NCBI GenBank assembly: GCA_963814985.1 | Contig: CAWFFV010000057.1 | Location: 1-64,000 of the forward strand | From: CAWFFV01 sp963814985 | Lineage (GTDB): Bacteria; Chloroflexota; Ktedonobacteria; Ktedonobacterales; Ktedonobacteraceae | DNA length: 64,000 nt | Direction of reading: 5' to 3' | Shown: piece by piece, positions 19,153-27,594 of the stretch | Layout of the letters: every line of letters starts with the position of its first letter | How positions within the stretch are numbered: position 1 is the first letter of the stretch | Position numbers and translations under genes: made by a program | The notes under the pieces: model-generated | What the model was told of the DNA's origin: nothing | Database searches by the model: none | Seen by the model: only the letters and a program-made list of their open reading frames with translations

Positions 19153-19236
19153 CAGGAAGCTTAAATGTTTTCGATCAAGCGAGGGCAGGGGTGGCCATCC
19201 CTGCCCTCACTTGATCGAAAACATTTAAGCTTCCTG
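19153..19236 (-). terminator. Long inverted repeat 3' of the phosphosulfolactate synthase-like gene
   Basis: Arms 19153-19190 and 19199-19236 match at 37 of 38 bases around an 8-base loop. The repeat ends 2 bases before the stop codon of the minus-strand gene, so it can terminate it. It is far longer than a normal terminator and may be another repeat-family hairpin. It sits in the 313-base gap 18926-19238, which holds no gene. Confidence 0.65.
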
Positions 19237-19238
19237 TT

Positions 19239-20060
19239 CTATCCTTTGTAGGTCAGGATACGGCCCCACAGGCTCTTGGTTCCCCATATACCTGCACGCA
19301 GGCATTCCAATTGGACAATCTGGCTGTGATCCACAAAAACATTGACTTCAGGACCATAATTCTTGATATACCAGGCAAAAACCTCCGGGTCAGCGGCCTC
19401 GAACATTACCTTCTCCAACCCTAATGCACCAATTATTTTAGCGGCAGCATCGGTGCGCCATGTTTTCACATTTTCGGTGATGCCCTCGGATTCAATCATG
19501 ATCATGTAGGCCCCGGCATCCAGAAATCTTCTGGCCTGCCCAATGGCCCAATCTACATCGCGTGTACCTTCCGATTCAAGCTCCTCGGCGGTACTGGCTC
19601 CTCCTGCACCAAACTGGATACCCACCTCGGGCTTGGCTTTAAGGCCCGCATGTTGCACCTTTTCGATCAGGCGTAGCCAATCATCAACCGGGATGCTGAT
19701 AAAACCGCTAGAGATTTCGAGAATATCAAAGCCTACATTGCGGCACTCCTCAATATAGCGATTCACAGCCTCAGGCCCCTGTGTGAGTACATGCTCGATA
19801 AAACCGCCGGTGGAGACCAGTACATTGTAGCGATGGGCCAGATCAATGATTTCCTTGAGTTGCTTCTCAGGCATCAGTGTGAAGGAGCCGCCCGCAAATT
19901 TCAGCGAATCGACATATTCACCCATTGTCTCCAGAACATCTTCCAGATAGCGCTTGCCCATAGGTGTATAGTAGGGGCCGCGAATCTCGGTGATGCCGCG
20001 TGTGCGGGGTTTGCCCTCGCGTTCGTTCATTCGAATAAAGGGAAATGCTCGCTCGTTCAT
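19239..20060 (-). CDS. Phosphosulfolactate synthase (ComA) family protein
   Basis: 273 aa TIM-barrel. ComA adds sulfite to phosphoenolpyruvate in coenzyme M synthesis; bacterial and plant relatives have other or unknown roles. Visible blocks: RTRGITEIRGPYY, VDSLKFAGGSFTLMP, LVSTGGFIEHVL, ILEISSGFISIP, KPEVGIQFGAGG, MIMIESEGITENV, VMFEAADPEVFAWYI and VNVFVDHSQIVQLECLRAGIWG, which cover the barrel without gaps. It is 23 bases downstream of the MmgE/PrpD gene, so the two form an operon. No other CoM genes are present, so sulfolactate or a different C3 adduct is the safer reading. Confidence 0.85.
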   Translation of the reverse strand: MNERAFPFIRMNEREGKPRTRGITEIRGPYYTPMGKRYLEDVLETMGEYVDSLKFAGGSFTLMPEKQLKEIIDLAHRYNVLVSTGGFIEHVLTQGPEAVNRYIEECRNVGFDILEISSGFISIPVDDWLRLIEKVQHAGLKAKPEVGIQFGAGGASTAEELESEGTRDVDWAIGQARRFLDAGAYMIMIESEGITENVKTWRTDAAAKIIGALGLEKVMFEAADPEVFAWYIKNYGPEVNVFVDHSQIVQLECLRAGIWGTKSLWGRILTYKG

Positions 20061-20083
20061 AGGAATTGCCTCTCTTTCTTTGT

Positions 20084-21457
20084 TTAACGGGTAGGCGTAA
20101 AAGGTACACGTAATAACTCGGTCAATTGCGCTACTTCTTTCGTTTCCAGATGAACTACGGTCTCTGCGATGGCCGTACGCTGTGCAACATCGGTAAAGGG
20201 GGCTGCAAGACGCTCAAACTTGGCGACGGCTTTCTCCCATGACAGTGGTCGCGTGTAAAATCCCTCGTAGTCATGCTTCTCGTTGTTCAGCGTTCGACCA
20301 TCTTTGAGTATGATCTGGATGCGGCAGGGCATCCCGGCGGGAAATTGTTTACTCAACGTCTCATCGGGTTGGATGGTGACCCTGCGGAGCAGGCTTTGCA
20401 CATCCGCCCGCACAATACGTTCTGGTGTATACTGCGCTGGAGAAACATCACCATCCAGGAGCGCAACGGCTACCATGTAAGGCAAACTGTGATCAGCCTC
20501 TTCCTTACTACGCACCTGTTGCTTGTCTCCCTCTTCCCCTCCGCCGATAATGTGATACGCGACATCAAAAATCTCGATCCTGACGCGCTCAATCTCTTCC
20601 GGATGCACCTGTCGGGCCGTGCGCAGCTCCAGAATACCTTCAAGTGTGGACTGCGAATGAAACTCAGCATTGTACTTCTTAACACTGGTGCGCCGAACTG
20701 CCTCAAGATTCTCCTGCGCCCAATCCAGCTCAAAGGGTCCGGTAATGGCATCCATCAGACCCTTGTTGCCTTCAAACACTTCCAGTGGACCTGTTATGCC
20801 GCGCATAGCGAGGAATGCAGCATGTGTAGCGCCAAAGGCAGTGTTGGGATAAGCCAGCCCTTTCCAGTTGGAGAGGCTTCCTGTACGTGTGACACGCAAG
20901 GCATTGTAGGCGGTGCCGCTTATTGCAACCGCGTTCGCAACTCCGTTCTGATCAAGACCAAGCGCTCTGGCTACTCCAGCTGCTACTGCGTAGGCTCCCT
21001 GCGTGGTGTGATCGAAACCCTTGGCTCGCACAGGGGCCACATCTGAGAGCCGACATTGGACCTGATAAGCCAGTGCCAGGGCTGTCAGAAACTCTTTGCC
21101 ACTTTTCTGTGCGTACTCGCTGGCGGCAAGTACTGCGCCGAGGTTGTCGCTGGGATGGCAGGTCTCATTTTTGGCAATGTAGCTATCATTGTAGTCCAGG
21201 TATCGGACCAGGGCCGAGTTGTAAAAAGCTGCGCGATCAGGGGCGGTTTTGCCTCCACCAATCAGTGTGACCAGGGGGTTGCCGCCAAAATCTTCGAGTT
21301 GTGCACGCAACATGTTGAGCGGTGGACCTTCAAGTGCTCCAATAGCACAGCCAAGAGCATCGATGATGCGGATCTTGAGTTGCTGGCACGCTTCCTTTGA
21401 GAGATCTTCGTACCTCGTACGCACGACGAAAGCTGCCAATTGTTCAACCTGAGTCAT
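20084..21457 (-). CDS. MmgE/PrpD-family dehydratase
   Basis: 457 aa. The family includes 2-methylcitrate dehydratase, cis-aconitate decarboxylase and immune-type IRG1 relatives. Conserved blocks: IDALGCAIGALEGPPL, FYNSALVRYLDYNDSY, CHPSDNLGAVLAASEY, GFDHTTQGAYAVAAGVARALGL and KYNAEFHSQSTLEGILEL, with a C-terminal lid KDGRTL. No prpB or prpC is nearby, so this is unlikely to be a propionate pathway gene. It shares an operon with the ComA-like gene and is divergent from a LysR regulator that probably controls both. Confidence 0.85.
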   Translation of the reverse strand: MTQVEQLAAFVVRTRYEDLSKEACQQLKIRIIDALGCAIGALEGPPLNMLRAQLEDFGGNPLVTLIGGGKTAPDRAAFYNSALVRYLDYNDSYIAKNETCHPSDNLGAVLAASEYAQKSGKEFLTALALAYQVQCRLSDVAPVRAKGFDHTTQGAYAVAAGVARALGLDQNGVANAVAISGTAYNALRVTRTGSLSNWKGLAYPNTAFGATHAAFLAMRGITGPLEVFEGNKGLMDAITGPFELDWAQENLEAVRRTSVKKYNAEFHSQSTLEGILELRTARQVHPEEIERVRIEIFDVAYHIIGGGEEGDKQQVRSKEEADHSLPYMVAVALLDGDVSPAQYTPERIVRADVQSLLRRVTIQPDETLSKQFPAGMPCRIQIILKDGRTLNNEKHDYEGFYTRPLSWEKAVAKFERLAAPFTDVAQRTAIAETVVHLETKEVAQLTELLRVPFTPTR

Positions 21458-21590
21458 ATCGCCTCTTTTCTCTTCTGTTTAGAAGTTCTTCATATTCGCT
21501 CTTACCTGTTTCTCGTTGTTCTCTCTCCTGAGGTTTCATCTGTTCAATCTAGCGCTAGAATGATCATATACAAAGTATACGGGAGATCAG

Positions 21591-21641
21591 TTGATGCGTC
21601 CAACACCTATTTGATATAATAGTGATCTCAAAATGAGATCA
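21591..21641 (+). promoter_or_regulatory. LysR-gene promoter and palindromic operator
   Basis: TTGATG (21591-21596), 18 bases, then TATAAT (21615-21620). Immediately after, TGATCTCA and TGAGATCA (21623-21641) form a perfect 8+3+8 palindrome at the expected transcription start, 20 bases before the ATG. Autoregulation by LysR binding is likely; the 203-base divergent gap would also serve the PrpD/ComA operon. Confidence 0.65.
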
Positions 21642-21660
21642 ACTAGCGAAGAGGAGCTAT

Positions 21661-22569
21661 ATGGAGTTTCACCAACTTACCTATTTCCTGGCGGCGGCGC
21701 AAACACAGAACTTTCGAAAAGCCGCTGAACTATGTTTCGTTGCTCAATCTGCGTTGAGCCGCCAGATCGCGGCACTGGAGGACGAGTTAGAGATCACACT
21801 CTTTACGCGCAACAAGAAACGTGTCGTGTTGACTTCAGAGGGTCAGGAGTTTGCGGTCTATGTCAGAAATGCACTGGAACAGTTACAGGAAGGTCAGCAA
21901 TGGCTTACCGAGTTGCAAGCCGGTCAACGTGGCACGATTCGCATTGGCTGCATCGAATCGCTGGCAACCGCTTTTTTACCAGCACTCTTTGTCTCGTTTC
22001 ATCAACGCTACCCGCATGTGCGGCTGAAAGTGCGCGTGAACCATACAGATGAATTGGTTGCTCTGGTGGAGCAAGGAGAGATAGAGCTTGGCTTGATTCT
22101 CGATCCACACCAGCAATCGGAGTTGCTGATTGTCAAGGAATTATTTCGCCAGCCTCTCCATCTGCTTGTTTCAACACAGCATCCCCTGGCTCAGATGAAA
22201 GCTCCAGCGGTCACTCTGGAACATATCACGATAGAACCGCTCCTGTTGCTGGACGAAACATCTCGTATGGGTCAGATTACCAAGAGGATCTTTGCCCAAC
22301 GTGGGCTACCAGTGCATCCACTGATTGAGATCGAGTCGGTTGAGGGACTCAAAGAGATGGTCAGACAGGGCATCGGCGTTACCCTGACACTTCCCGCCTT
22401 AATACGACCATCTCAGGTTGGCCATGATCTGGTGCTCCTGCCCATCACTGACGTACCAGAAGAGTTCATTTTCGCTCTCGTCTATCGCCGTGTCGGATCT
22501 ATTTCGCGTGCTGCCCGCGAGTTAATCAACACTATTTCCCTGCAACTCACGAAGAATGTGCAGCCCTAG
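21661..22569 (+). CDS. LysR-family transcriptional regulator
   Basis: 302 aa. The winged HTH at residues 1-60 (FHQLTYFLAAAQTQNFRKAA, QSALSRQIAALEDELEITLF, RVVLTSEGQ) is followed by a periplasmic-binding-like effector domain starting at RGTIRIGCIESLATAFLP and ending with LVYRRVGSISRAARELI. GAGGAG lies 6 bases before the ATG. It is divergently transcribed from the MmgE/PrpD-ComA operon, the classical arrangement for LysR control of a neighbouring catabolic operon. Confidence 0.94.
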   Translation: MEFHQLTYFLAAAQTQNFRKAAELCFVAQSALSRQIAALEDELEITLFTRNKKRVVLTSEGQEFAVYVRNALEQLQEGQQWLTELQAGQRGTIRIGCIESLATAFLPALFVSFHQRYPHVRLKVRVNHTDELVALVEQGEIELGLILDPHQQSELLIVKELFRQPLHLLVSTQHPLAQMKAPAVTLEHITIEPLLLLDETSRMGQITKRIFAQRGLPVHPLIEIESVEGLKEMVRQGIGVTLTLPALIRPSQVGHDLVLLPITDVPEEFIFALVYRRVGSISRAARELINTISLQLTKNVQP

Positions 22570-22614
22570 ACCTGAGCTTGAGTTGTTATATGGAAGTTCA
22601 CTACCACCTCGGAT

Positions 22615-23200
22615 CTATTCGCTCTTTTCCTCGATGGTGCTCCACACCCCAGGCAAAGCCAGTTGCTGGAATATGCTCTCCATTTGTTCCGGGGTATATG
22701 GCATCTCGGCTTTGAGCCACCATTTCAGCAGGTGAAGAAAGGAGCCAGCCAGATACTGAGAGATCACAGCCAGAGGAATTGACGGAGGACGTTTTTTCGC
22801 AGTGGTGGTTGTCAGAATTCTGTTCAATGGTCCTGCTCAAAGCTGTCTGCGCTGCCTCCCATAACACCTCTCCTGCATGGCCCCGCAACATTGCTTGAAA
22901 GTACTGCTGGTTCTGTTGGACATGCTGAAACAGTTCCAGGCCAGGGACAATCCCCTGCTCCGCATTCCTTTGAGAGAACTGTTGACCGAACGTCTCAAGC
23001 ATCTGTTCCGCTATACTCGTCAGCACATCTTCTTTATCAAAATAGTGTGTATAAAACGTGGAACGACCAATCCCTGCCCGATCCAGTATATCTTGGACGG
23101 TGATTGTATCATAATGTTTCTCAAACAAAAGTTCCATCATGGCTGAATTGACCAGACGATGGGTGCGCTGGGAACGGCGATCCTGTTTGTCTTGCTTCAC
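22615..23200 (-). CDS. TetR-family regulator, frameshift in the C-terminal half
   Basis: The N-terminal HTH is clear: RLVNSAMMELLFEKHYDTI, TVQDILDRAGIGRSTFYTHY, DKEDVLTSIAEQM. The open frame runs to 22601, but near 22815 another frame gives a better regulator C-terminus, PLAVISQYLAGSFLHLLKWWL then YTPEQMESIFQQLALPG, ending at 22615. I take a single frameshift there; total about 194 aa. It is divergent from the membrane-anchored reductase at 23358 and probably controls it. Confidence 0.8.
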
Positions 23201-23357
23201 TGTCGATTATCTCTTTTCCGTACAATATTGGTCGTCTGTGCGCTAGTGAACAATTTCATTCCATTGGTTCTTGATAGAAGTGACTCTACACTTTATAAAT
23301 AAAACGAATAGCGTGTTCATTAGGGGACAAATTGTTCATTTGAAAGGAGCAATATCG

Positions 23358-23960
23358 ATGTCGTTCATGACTTTCCTCATGGTCGGGTTTATGATCCTTA
23401 TCATGGCAGGATTTATGACCCTTTTTATGGTTGTCGTGCATTTCATTCGTTTGCATCATAGCAGACAGCATGGGACATCTGCCCATGAGATACAAGGTGT
23501 GTTTCCTATCATCAACTGGGCTATCAAGATGCTGCTGCGTCTGGGTGTACGCGTGACGATATTAGGCCCGATAATGTTACTTACTGTGCGTGGTCGCAAG
23601 ACTGGGAAGCCTCGAACTCTTCCTGTGGATCTGTACGAACGCGATGGTCGTCGCTTTTTGATTGCCACCCACGGCGAAGGCAACTGGGTATATAATCTCC
23701 GCGCTACGGGCGAAGGAATTCTGAGTCTGGGTCGGAGCCATCAGGCGTTTACCGCTCTGGAACTGGCCCCACAGGCAGCCGGCTCCGTGATCAAGGATGT
23801 CCTGGGTCCTCTTCTTGCCTCTCAAGGTGTGCGTGGATCAATTCTTCGACAACACCTTAGCATGACGCCAGACTCTTCTCCAGATGACTTTATCAACGCG
23901 GCTCGAAGTCACCCGGTCTTCGAACTTGGCTTTTCTGATAAGCCGTCCTCCCAGAGTTAG
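23358..23960 (+). CDS. Deazaflavin (F420)-dependent nitroreductase-family protein with N-terminal membrane anchor
   Basis: 200 aa from ATG 23358, 8 bases after AAAGGAG. Residues 1-33 form one very hydrophobic, Met-rich helix. The split-beta-barrel domain follows: ILGPIMLLTVRGRKTGKPRTLPVDLYERDGRR, IATHGEGNWVYNLRATG and VIKDVLGPLLA. The GRKTGKPR and NWVYNLRA patterns are those of Ddn-type F420-binding proteins. It is divergent from a TetR gene and followed by a strong hairpin. Substrate unknown. Confidence 0.85.
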   Translation: MSFMTFLMVGFMILIMAGFMTLFMVVVHFIRLHHSRQHGTSAHEIQGVFPIINWAIKMLLRLGVRVTILGPIMLLTVRGRKTGKPRTLPVDLYERDGRRFLIATHGEGNWVYNLRATGEGILSLGRSHQAFTALELAPQAAGSVIKDVLGPLLASQGVRGSILRQHLSMTPDSSPDDFINAARSHPVFELGFSDKPSSQS

Positions 23961-23971
23961 GCTTTATTAAA

Positions 23972-24009
23972 AATTGGGGTGAACCCCGTAAAACAGGTTC
24001 ACCCCAATT
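23972..24009 (+). terminator. Terminator hairpin after the reductase
   Basis: AATTGGGGTGAACC (23972-23985) and GGTTCACCCCAATT (23996-24009) make a perfect 14-bp stem with a 10-base loop, starting 12 bases after the stop. It can end transcription in either direction. Confidence 0.8.
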
Positions 24010-24131
24010 ACTTCCTTCTCCGATCTTCAGGCTTTACTCCAGACGCCTCTGCTAATTTTTCTAGTGGCTCAAAGGCCATGCTCTCTCTGTGTGTAATTAT
24101 GCCATGTAATAGTTTTGTGGGGCAAAACGAT

Positions 24132-24737
24132 ATGTTTAGTGAGAAATCACTAAAGGATAGAAAGTTGAAGCAGAGTGATCCGATAACCAGCAGCAGGACC
24201 GTAGAAGAGTTATTTGAACGACATTCAGAGACGCTCTTCGCATACCTGCGACAGCATACACAAACGCGGGAAGACGCCGAGGATATTCTGGTGGAGGCCT
24301 TCTTGACAGCTCTGGCAGATACAAAATTCGCGCATCTGTCTGAAGCGATCCAGGTAGCCTGGCTCTGGCGTGTGGCGCACAACAAGATAGTGGATGCATT
24401 CCGCAAAGCTACTGTTCGGCGCAATATGTCCCTGGAACAGGCAGATGAGGCGATCTCTGAAGACGAGACGCAAGATCCTGTACAGATGGCACTGAGGCAA
24501 GATGAGACACGCGAGATACGCGATCTTCTCCAGCATCTATCAGCACAACAGCAAGAAATACTCCGACTACGCTTTAGCGCTGATCTACGCTGTGGAGAAA
24601 TTGCGACAATTCTGGGCAAACGTGAGATAGCCGTACGCACCATGCTGTCGCGAACAATGAATCTCTTACGTCATAAACGGGAAATTATCCATCCTGGAGT
24701 CAGACACCCAATACCCACAAGATCAGAGCACGTCTAA
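24132..24737 (+). CDS. ECF-type RNA polymerase sigma factor
   Basis: 201 aa from ATG 24132. Longer versions start inside or next to the terminator hairpin at 23972-24009, so I prefer the inner ATG; the ribosome site is weak either way. Sigma region 2: VEELFERHSETLFAYLRQH, REDAEDILVEAFLTAL, WLWRVAHNKIVDAFRK. Sigma region 4: LLQHLSAQQQEILRLRFSADLRCGEIATILGKREIAVRTMLSRTMNLLRH. No recognisable anti-sigma gene follows; the next 416 bases are non-coding. Confidence 0.85.
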   Translation: MFSEKSLKDRKLKQSDPITSSRTVEELFERHSETLFAYLRQHTQTREDAEDILVEAFLTALADTKFAHLSEAIQVAWLWRVAHNKIVDAFRKATVRRNMSLEQADEAISEDETQDPVQMALRQDETREIRDLLQHLSAQQQEILRLRFSADLRCGEIATILGKREIAVRTMLSRTMNLLRHKREIIHPGVRHPIPTRSEHV

Positions 24738-25097
24738 AACGGTTAAAACTCTTTAGAGTGTTAACCCGAGCACAGGCCAACTTCTGTCTGAACATCAAAT
24801 AGCGATCGAGCAAGACGGCTGGGGTTTGATTGGAGCCAACAATGGACTGCTCTACATACAGATTAATGTACCACGAATAGCACCATTCCATACTTCGATG
24901 AGGTCTTCGCCGCTTACCGTCTCAGCGATGGTGCAAGGATGTGGCGTTACGAGATACCCCCATTCTCCTCCCCATTGGGCGCGAACACTTCACCTAATAC
25001 ATCCTCACCAGTACTCGCACCGTGATGCTAACGATTAAGGGATGTTGCTCAAGACATCCCTTGATTTTACGCGAACCGTGAGTTGACAATTCCTGTC
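24738..25097. other. Gene-free stretch after the sigma factor with two hairpins
   Basis: An imperfect hairpin GGTTAA...TTAACC lies at 24741-24766 right after the sigma stop. A second, AAGGGATGT/ACATCCCTT (25037-25062) followed by TGATTTT, looks like an intrinsic terminator. Nothing between them resembles a gene; it may be a remnant of a lost one. Confidence 0.5.
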
Positions 25098-25146
25098 CTT
25101 TCTCTTATAATCGTAACGTATGGTACGTTACGATTATAAGAGAAAG
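25098..25146. promoter_or_regulatory. 49-bp perfect palindrome, operator of a TetR gene
   Basis: Two 23-base arms (25098-25120, 25124-25146) around TGG. The inner half-sites CGTAACGTA and TACGTTACG look like a TetR operator. It abuts the Shine-Dalgarno of the TetR gene at 25154. Confidence 0.75.
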
Positions 25147-25153
25147 AGGAGCC

Positions 25154-25777
25154 ATGGAACACGGGCAGCATTCCCGATCCCAACACACCCGCCAGCGGCT
25201 GCGTGCCGCTGCTCACCGGCTGTTTCTTCAGCAAGGGTACCTGGCGACAAGTATTGATGCCATCCTGGCGGAGGCGGGGATTTCCTCGAAAGAGACTCTC
25301 TACCGCCACTATACCAACAAAGAGGCTCTTTTGGTCGATGTCCTGGCTCACCTGACAATGGAGCAGCCAGGCTTTTCCGAGAAACTAGCAGCCCTGCCCC
25401 TGCCTCGTGATCTGCTATCGCTGCGCCAGGCGCTCACAATGCTGGCTCGTGAGATCCTGTCGATGATGTGCCAGCCTGGCTATCTGCCCCTGGTGCGCAT
25501 GATTATCGCCGAAGCGCCGCGCTTCCCGCAGCTCGGCACACTTTTTCTCTCGACCGTCACACAACGTGGCCTCACCATCATGACCGCACTGCTACAGGCC
25601 GCCAGAGAGCAACAGATCATCGCTGATGTTGACTTTGACGCGGTGACACATACGTTGCTTGGTGGGCTGCTGGCCTATATCCTGATGAACCTCATATCCG
25701 CAGAGGAGGCGCATCTTCCATCGCTCGACCGCGCCGATGCAGTCGTCGAGATCGTCATGCGTGCGTTGACACCATAA
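25154..25777 (+). CDS. TetR-family transcriptional regulator
   Basis: 207 aa. HTH residues 7-52: TRQRLRAAAHRLFLQQGYLA, SIDAILAEAGISSKETLYRHY, NKEALLVDVL. The C-terminal domain resembles TetR_C AefR-type (REILSMMCQPGYLPLVRMIIAEAPRFPQLG). GAGGAGCC sits 3-8 bases before the ATG, directly beside the 49-bp palindrome, implying autoregulation. It forms an operon with the reductase-like gene 28 bases downstream. Confidence 0.94.
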   Translation: MEHGQHSRSQHTRQRLRAAAHRLFLQQGYLATSIDAILAEAGISSKETLYRHYTNKEALLVDVLAHLTMEQPGFSEKLAALPLPRDLLSLRQALTMLAREILSMMCQPGYLPLVRMIIAEAPRFPQLGTLFLSTVTQRGLTIMTALLQAAREQQIIADVDFDAVTHTLLGGLLAYILMNLISAEEAHLPSLDRADAVVEIVMRALTP

Positions 25778-25805
25778 AAGTTGACCTTTTTTCAAGGAGG
25801 ATAGA

Positions 25806-26219
25806 ATGTCTTATAACCGCATGCGTGCCTTTAACAAGCACATTACCAATCGGATCACACGTCATTTTGCGCGACTTTCCCGGGGCCCATTTGCGATGAT
25901 TTGCCACGTTGGTCGTCGGAGTGGAAAGCCTTATGAAACTCCGATCATGGTGGAGCCAACAGCAGATGGTTTTGTGATCGCGCTCACCTATGGAGAAGCG
26001 GTCGATTGGTATCAAAATGTACTGACCGCCGGGGGCGCGACGTTGCTCTGGCATGGGAGAGAATACGCTCTGGGAAAACCGGAATCAATTGATGTAAACA
26101 CAGCCTTACCCCTGTTTTCACCTTTCCAAAGGTTGATTTTGCGAAGGCGCCGCACGCAGCATTTTGTGAAGATGAAGGATCGGGGAAATGTCAGAGCCTC
26201 AGAGGCAACGCAAGTCTGA
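25806..26219 (+). CDS. Deazaflavin-dependent (Ddn-type) nitroreductase-family protein
   Basis: 137 aa. FAMICHVGRRSGKPYETPIMVEPTADGFVIAL and AVDWYQNVLTAGGATLLWHGREY are the hallmark segments of the small F420-binding split-barrel family. CAAGGAGG lies 5 bases before the ATG. It is co-transcribed with the TetR gene at 25154. Together with the genes at 23358 and 59589 it suggests that F420 is used by this organism. Confidence 0.88.
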   Translation: MSYNRMRAFNKHITNRITRHFARLSRGPFAMICHVGRRSGKPYETPIMVEPTADGFVIALTYGEAVDWYQNVLTAGGATLLWHGREYALGKPESIDVNTALPLFSPFQRLILRRRRTQHFVKMKDRGNVRASEATQV

Positions 26220-26552
26220 GAGGCTCCGGCTTTTGATCGGTGGTTTCATGAGGAGAGCGGGAATTGATAAGTGCGCTGAAATACACCTCCTTGGGCTTCC
26301 TCACCAATTTGGGATGCGATCCTCGTCAGAGGAAGCGTTAGGTAGAGACCTTCCTCTTTGATACGTGAGAGGGGAAGCGCGTGGCAATGTACCTTATGTT
26401 TAAACAGGAATAAGCGGAAGCAATTTGGGTGTGTGGTGTCAGCGTTCATCCTGATGAAGCCTTGCTCGTCGAATTACGTCAGGCCCGGCAGACTCCAGAA
26501 GGTCACATATGATTATAGAAAAACAAATTTCGAGCAACAAAACGTATCAACA
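26220..26552. other. 333-base stretch without a supported gene
   Basis: It lies between the reductase and the Ser/Thr kinase, which are convergent. A 67-codon minus-strand frame (26246-26449) exists but has no ribosome site or recognisable motif. I see no clear terminator. Confidence 0.4.
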
Positions 26553-27545
26553 TTAGTGAGCCACATTATGTATAAACTGTGCGAATAGACCGAATGCGAT
26601 AATGATGAGCGAGACGGCCAGTATGATTGAGCCGATAACAATAATTTGCCGGTACTGTCCACCAACTTTGGGTGGATCAGGAATGTAGTCTACTGGAGTT
26701 ACCTCGTCCAGATGGCACAGATCATGGAGGAGATCCTGCATTGTGGCGTAGCGTTTGTCCGGGTCGCGACGAATCGCACGCATAACCACCGTTGCCAGTG
26801 TTGGTGAAAGACCAGGGTTCCATTGCAGGATGGAGGGGGGATCATGTGAGATATGTTCGTTCACGAGTGCAAAGCCATCCAGCTCCTCAAAGGGTGTCCG
26901 TCCACATAGTAGTTCATAGAGCACTACACCAACTGCATAGCTATCAGAGCGAACATCACCAGGTTCCCCACGTAAGCGTTCTGGCGTCATATATGCAGGT
27001 GTCCCGATGGGAGCAGACAAAATTTGGAAGTTGATACGGCGGCGGTGCTTTGTCTCCAGTTGCGCAATGCCAAAATCGATAAGTTTGACCTCTCCATTGT
27101 CCGATAGCAGTATGTTTTCAGGTTTGACATCCCGGTGGATCACTCCATGTGCATGAGCATAGTCCAACGCTTCGCAAATTGGGAGAAGGAGATGTATAGC
27201 CTTGGTCGGAGGGAAGAATTGAGGAACATGTTCACTCATGATCTCGCGCAGTGTATGGCCCGGCAAGTATTCCAGGACCAGATACTCTTCTTGCCGCTGC
27301 TCACTCTGATTCAGATGTCGCTGGATGTGCGGATGGTCAAGGAGTTTTCCGATCTCTCCCTCGCGTTTATATCGCTCGAAGATAGCGGCTCCGCCAGTTA
27401 CATCATCGATGGGAAACTTGAGCACCACTTCTTGCTGATTGTGAAGATCCTGTGCCAGGTAGACGCGGCTCGATGGACCACGTCCAAGCAAACGGAGGAT
27501 TTTGTAATGGTCCACAAGCTTCCCTGGCTGATAGTGCGTTTGCAT
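26553..27545 (-). CDS. Hanks-type serine/threonine protein kinase with C-terminal membrane anchor
   Basis: 330 aa. Complete kinase domain: glycine loop LLGRGPSSRVYLAQD, VVLKFP (ATP-site Lys), catalytic loop VIHRDVKPENILL, DFG in LIDFGIAQ, GTPAYMTPERL (activation segment and APE-like) and DSYAVGVVLYELLCGRTPF. A single helix near residues 300-322 (QIIVIGSIILAVSLIIIAFGLFA) ends the protein, with almost nothing outside, so the kinase faces the cytosol with no sensor domain. It starts 49 bases after the KdpD-like gene and is probably the last gene of the kdp operon. Confidence 0.92.
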   Translation of the reverse strand: MQTHYQPGKLVDHYKILRLLGRGPSSRVYLAQDLHNQQEVVLKFPIDDVTGGAAIFERYKREGEIGKLLDHPHIQRHLNQSEQRQEEYLVLEYLPGHTLREIMSEHVPQFFPPTKAIHLLLPICEALDYAHAHGVIHRDVKPENILLSDNGEVKLIDFGIAQLETKHRRRINFQILSAPIGTPAYMTPERLRGEPGDVRSDSYAVGVVLYELLCGRTPFEELDGFALVNEHISHDPPSILQWNPGLSPTLATVVMRAIRRDPDKRYATMQDLLHDLCHLDEVTPVDYIPDPPKVGGQYRQIIVIGSIILAVSLIIIAFGLFAQFIHNVAH

Positions 27546-27594
27546 ACGTCCAGTATCTCTTTCTTATTGAAAGGGCAACATCCATGTTGTTACT

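Noticed and set aside
20273..21046. 257-codon frame opposite the MmgE/PrpD gene
   Set aside because: Antisense shadow of a conserved enzyme; no ribosome site or motif.
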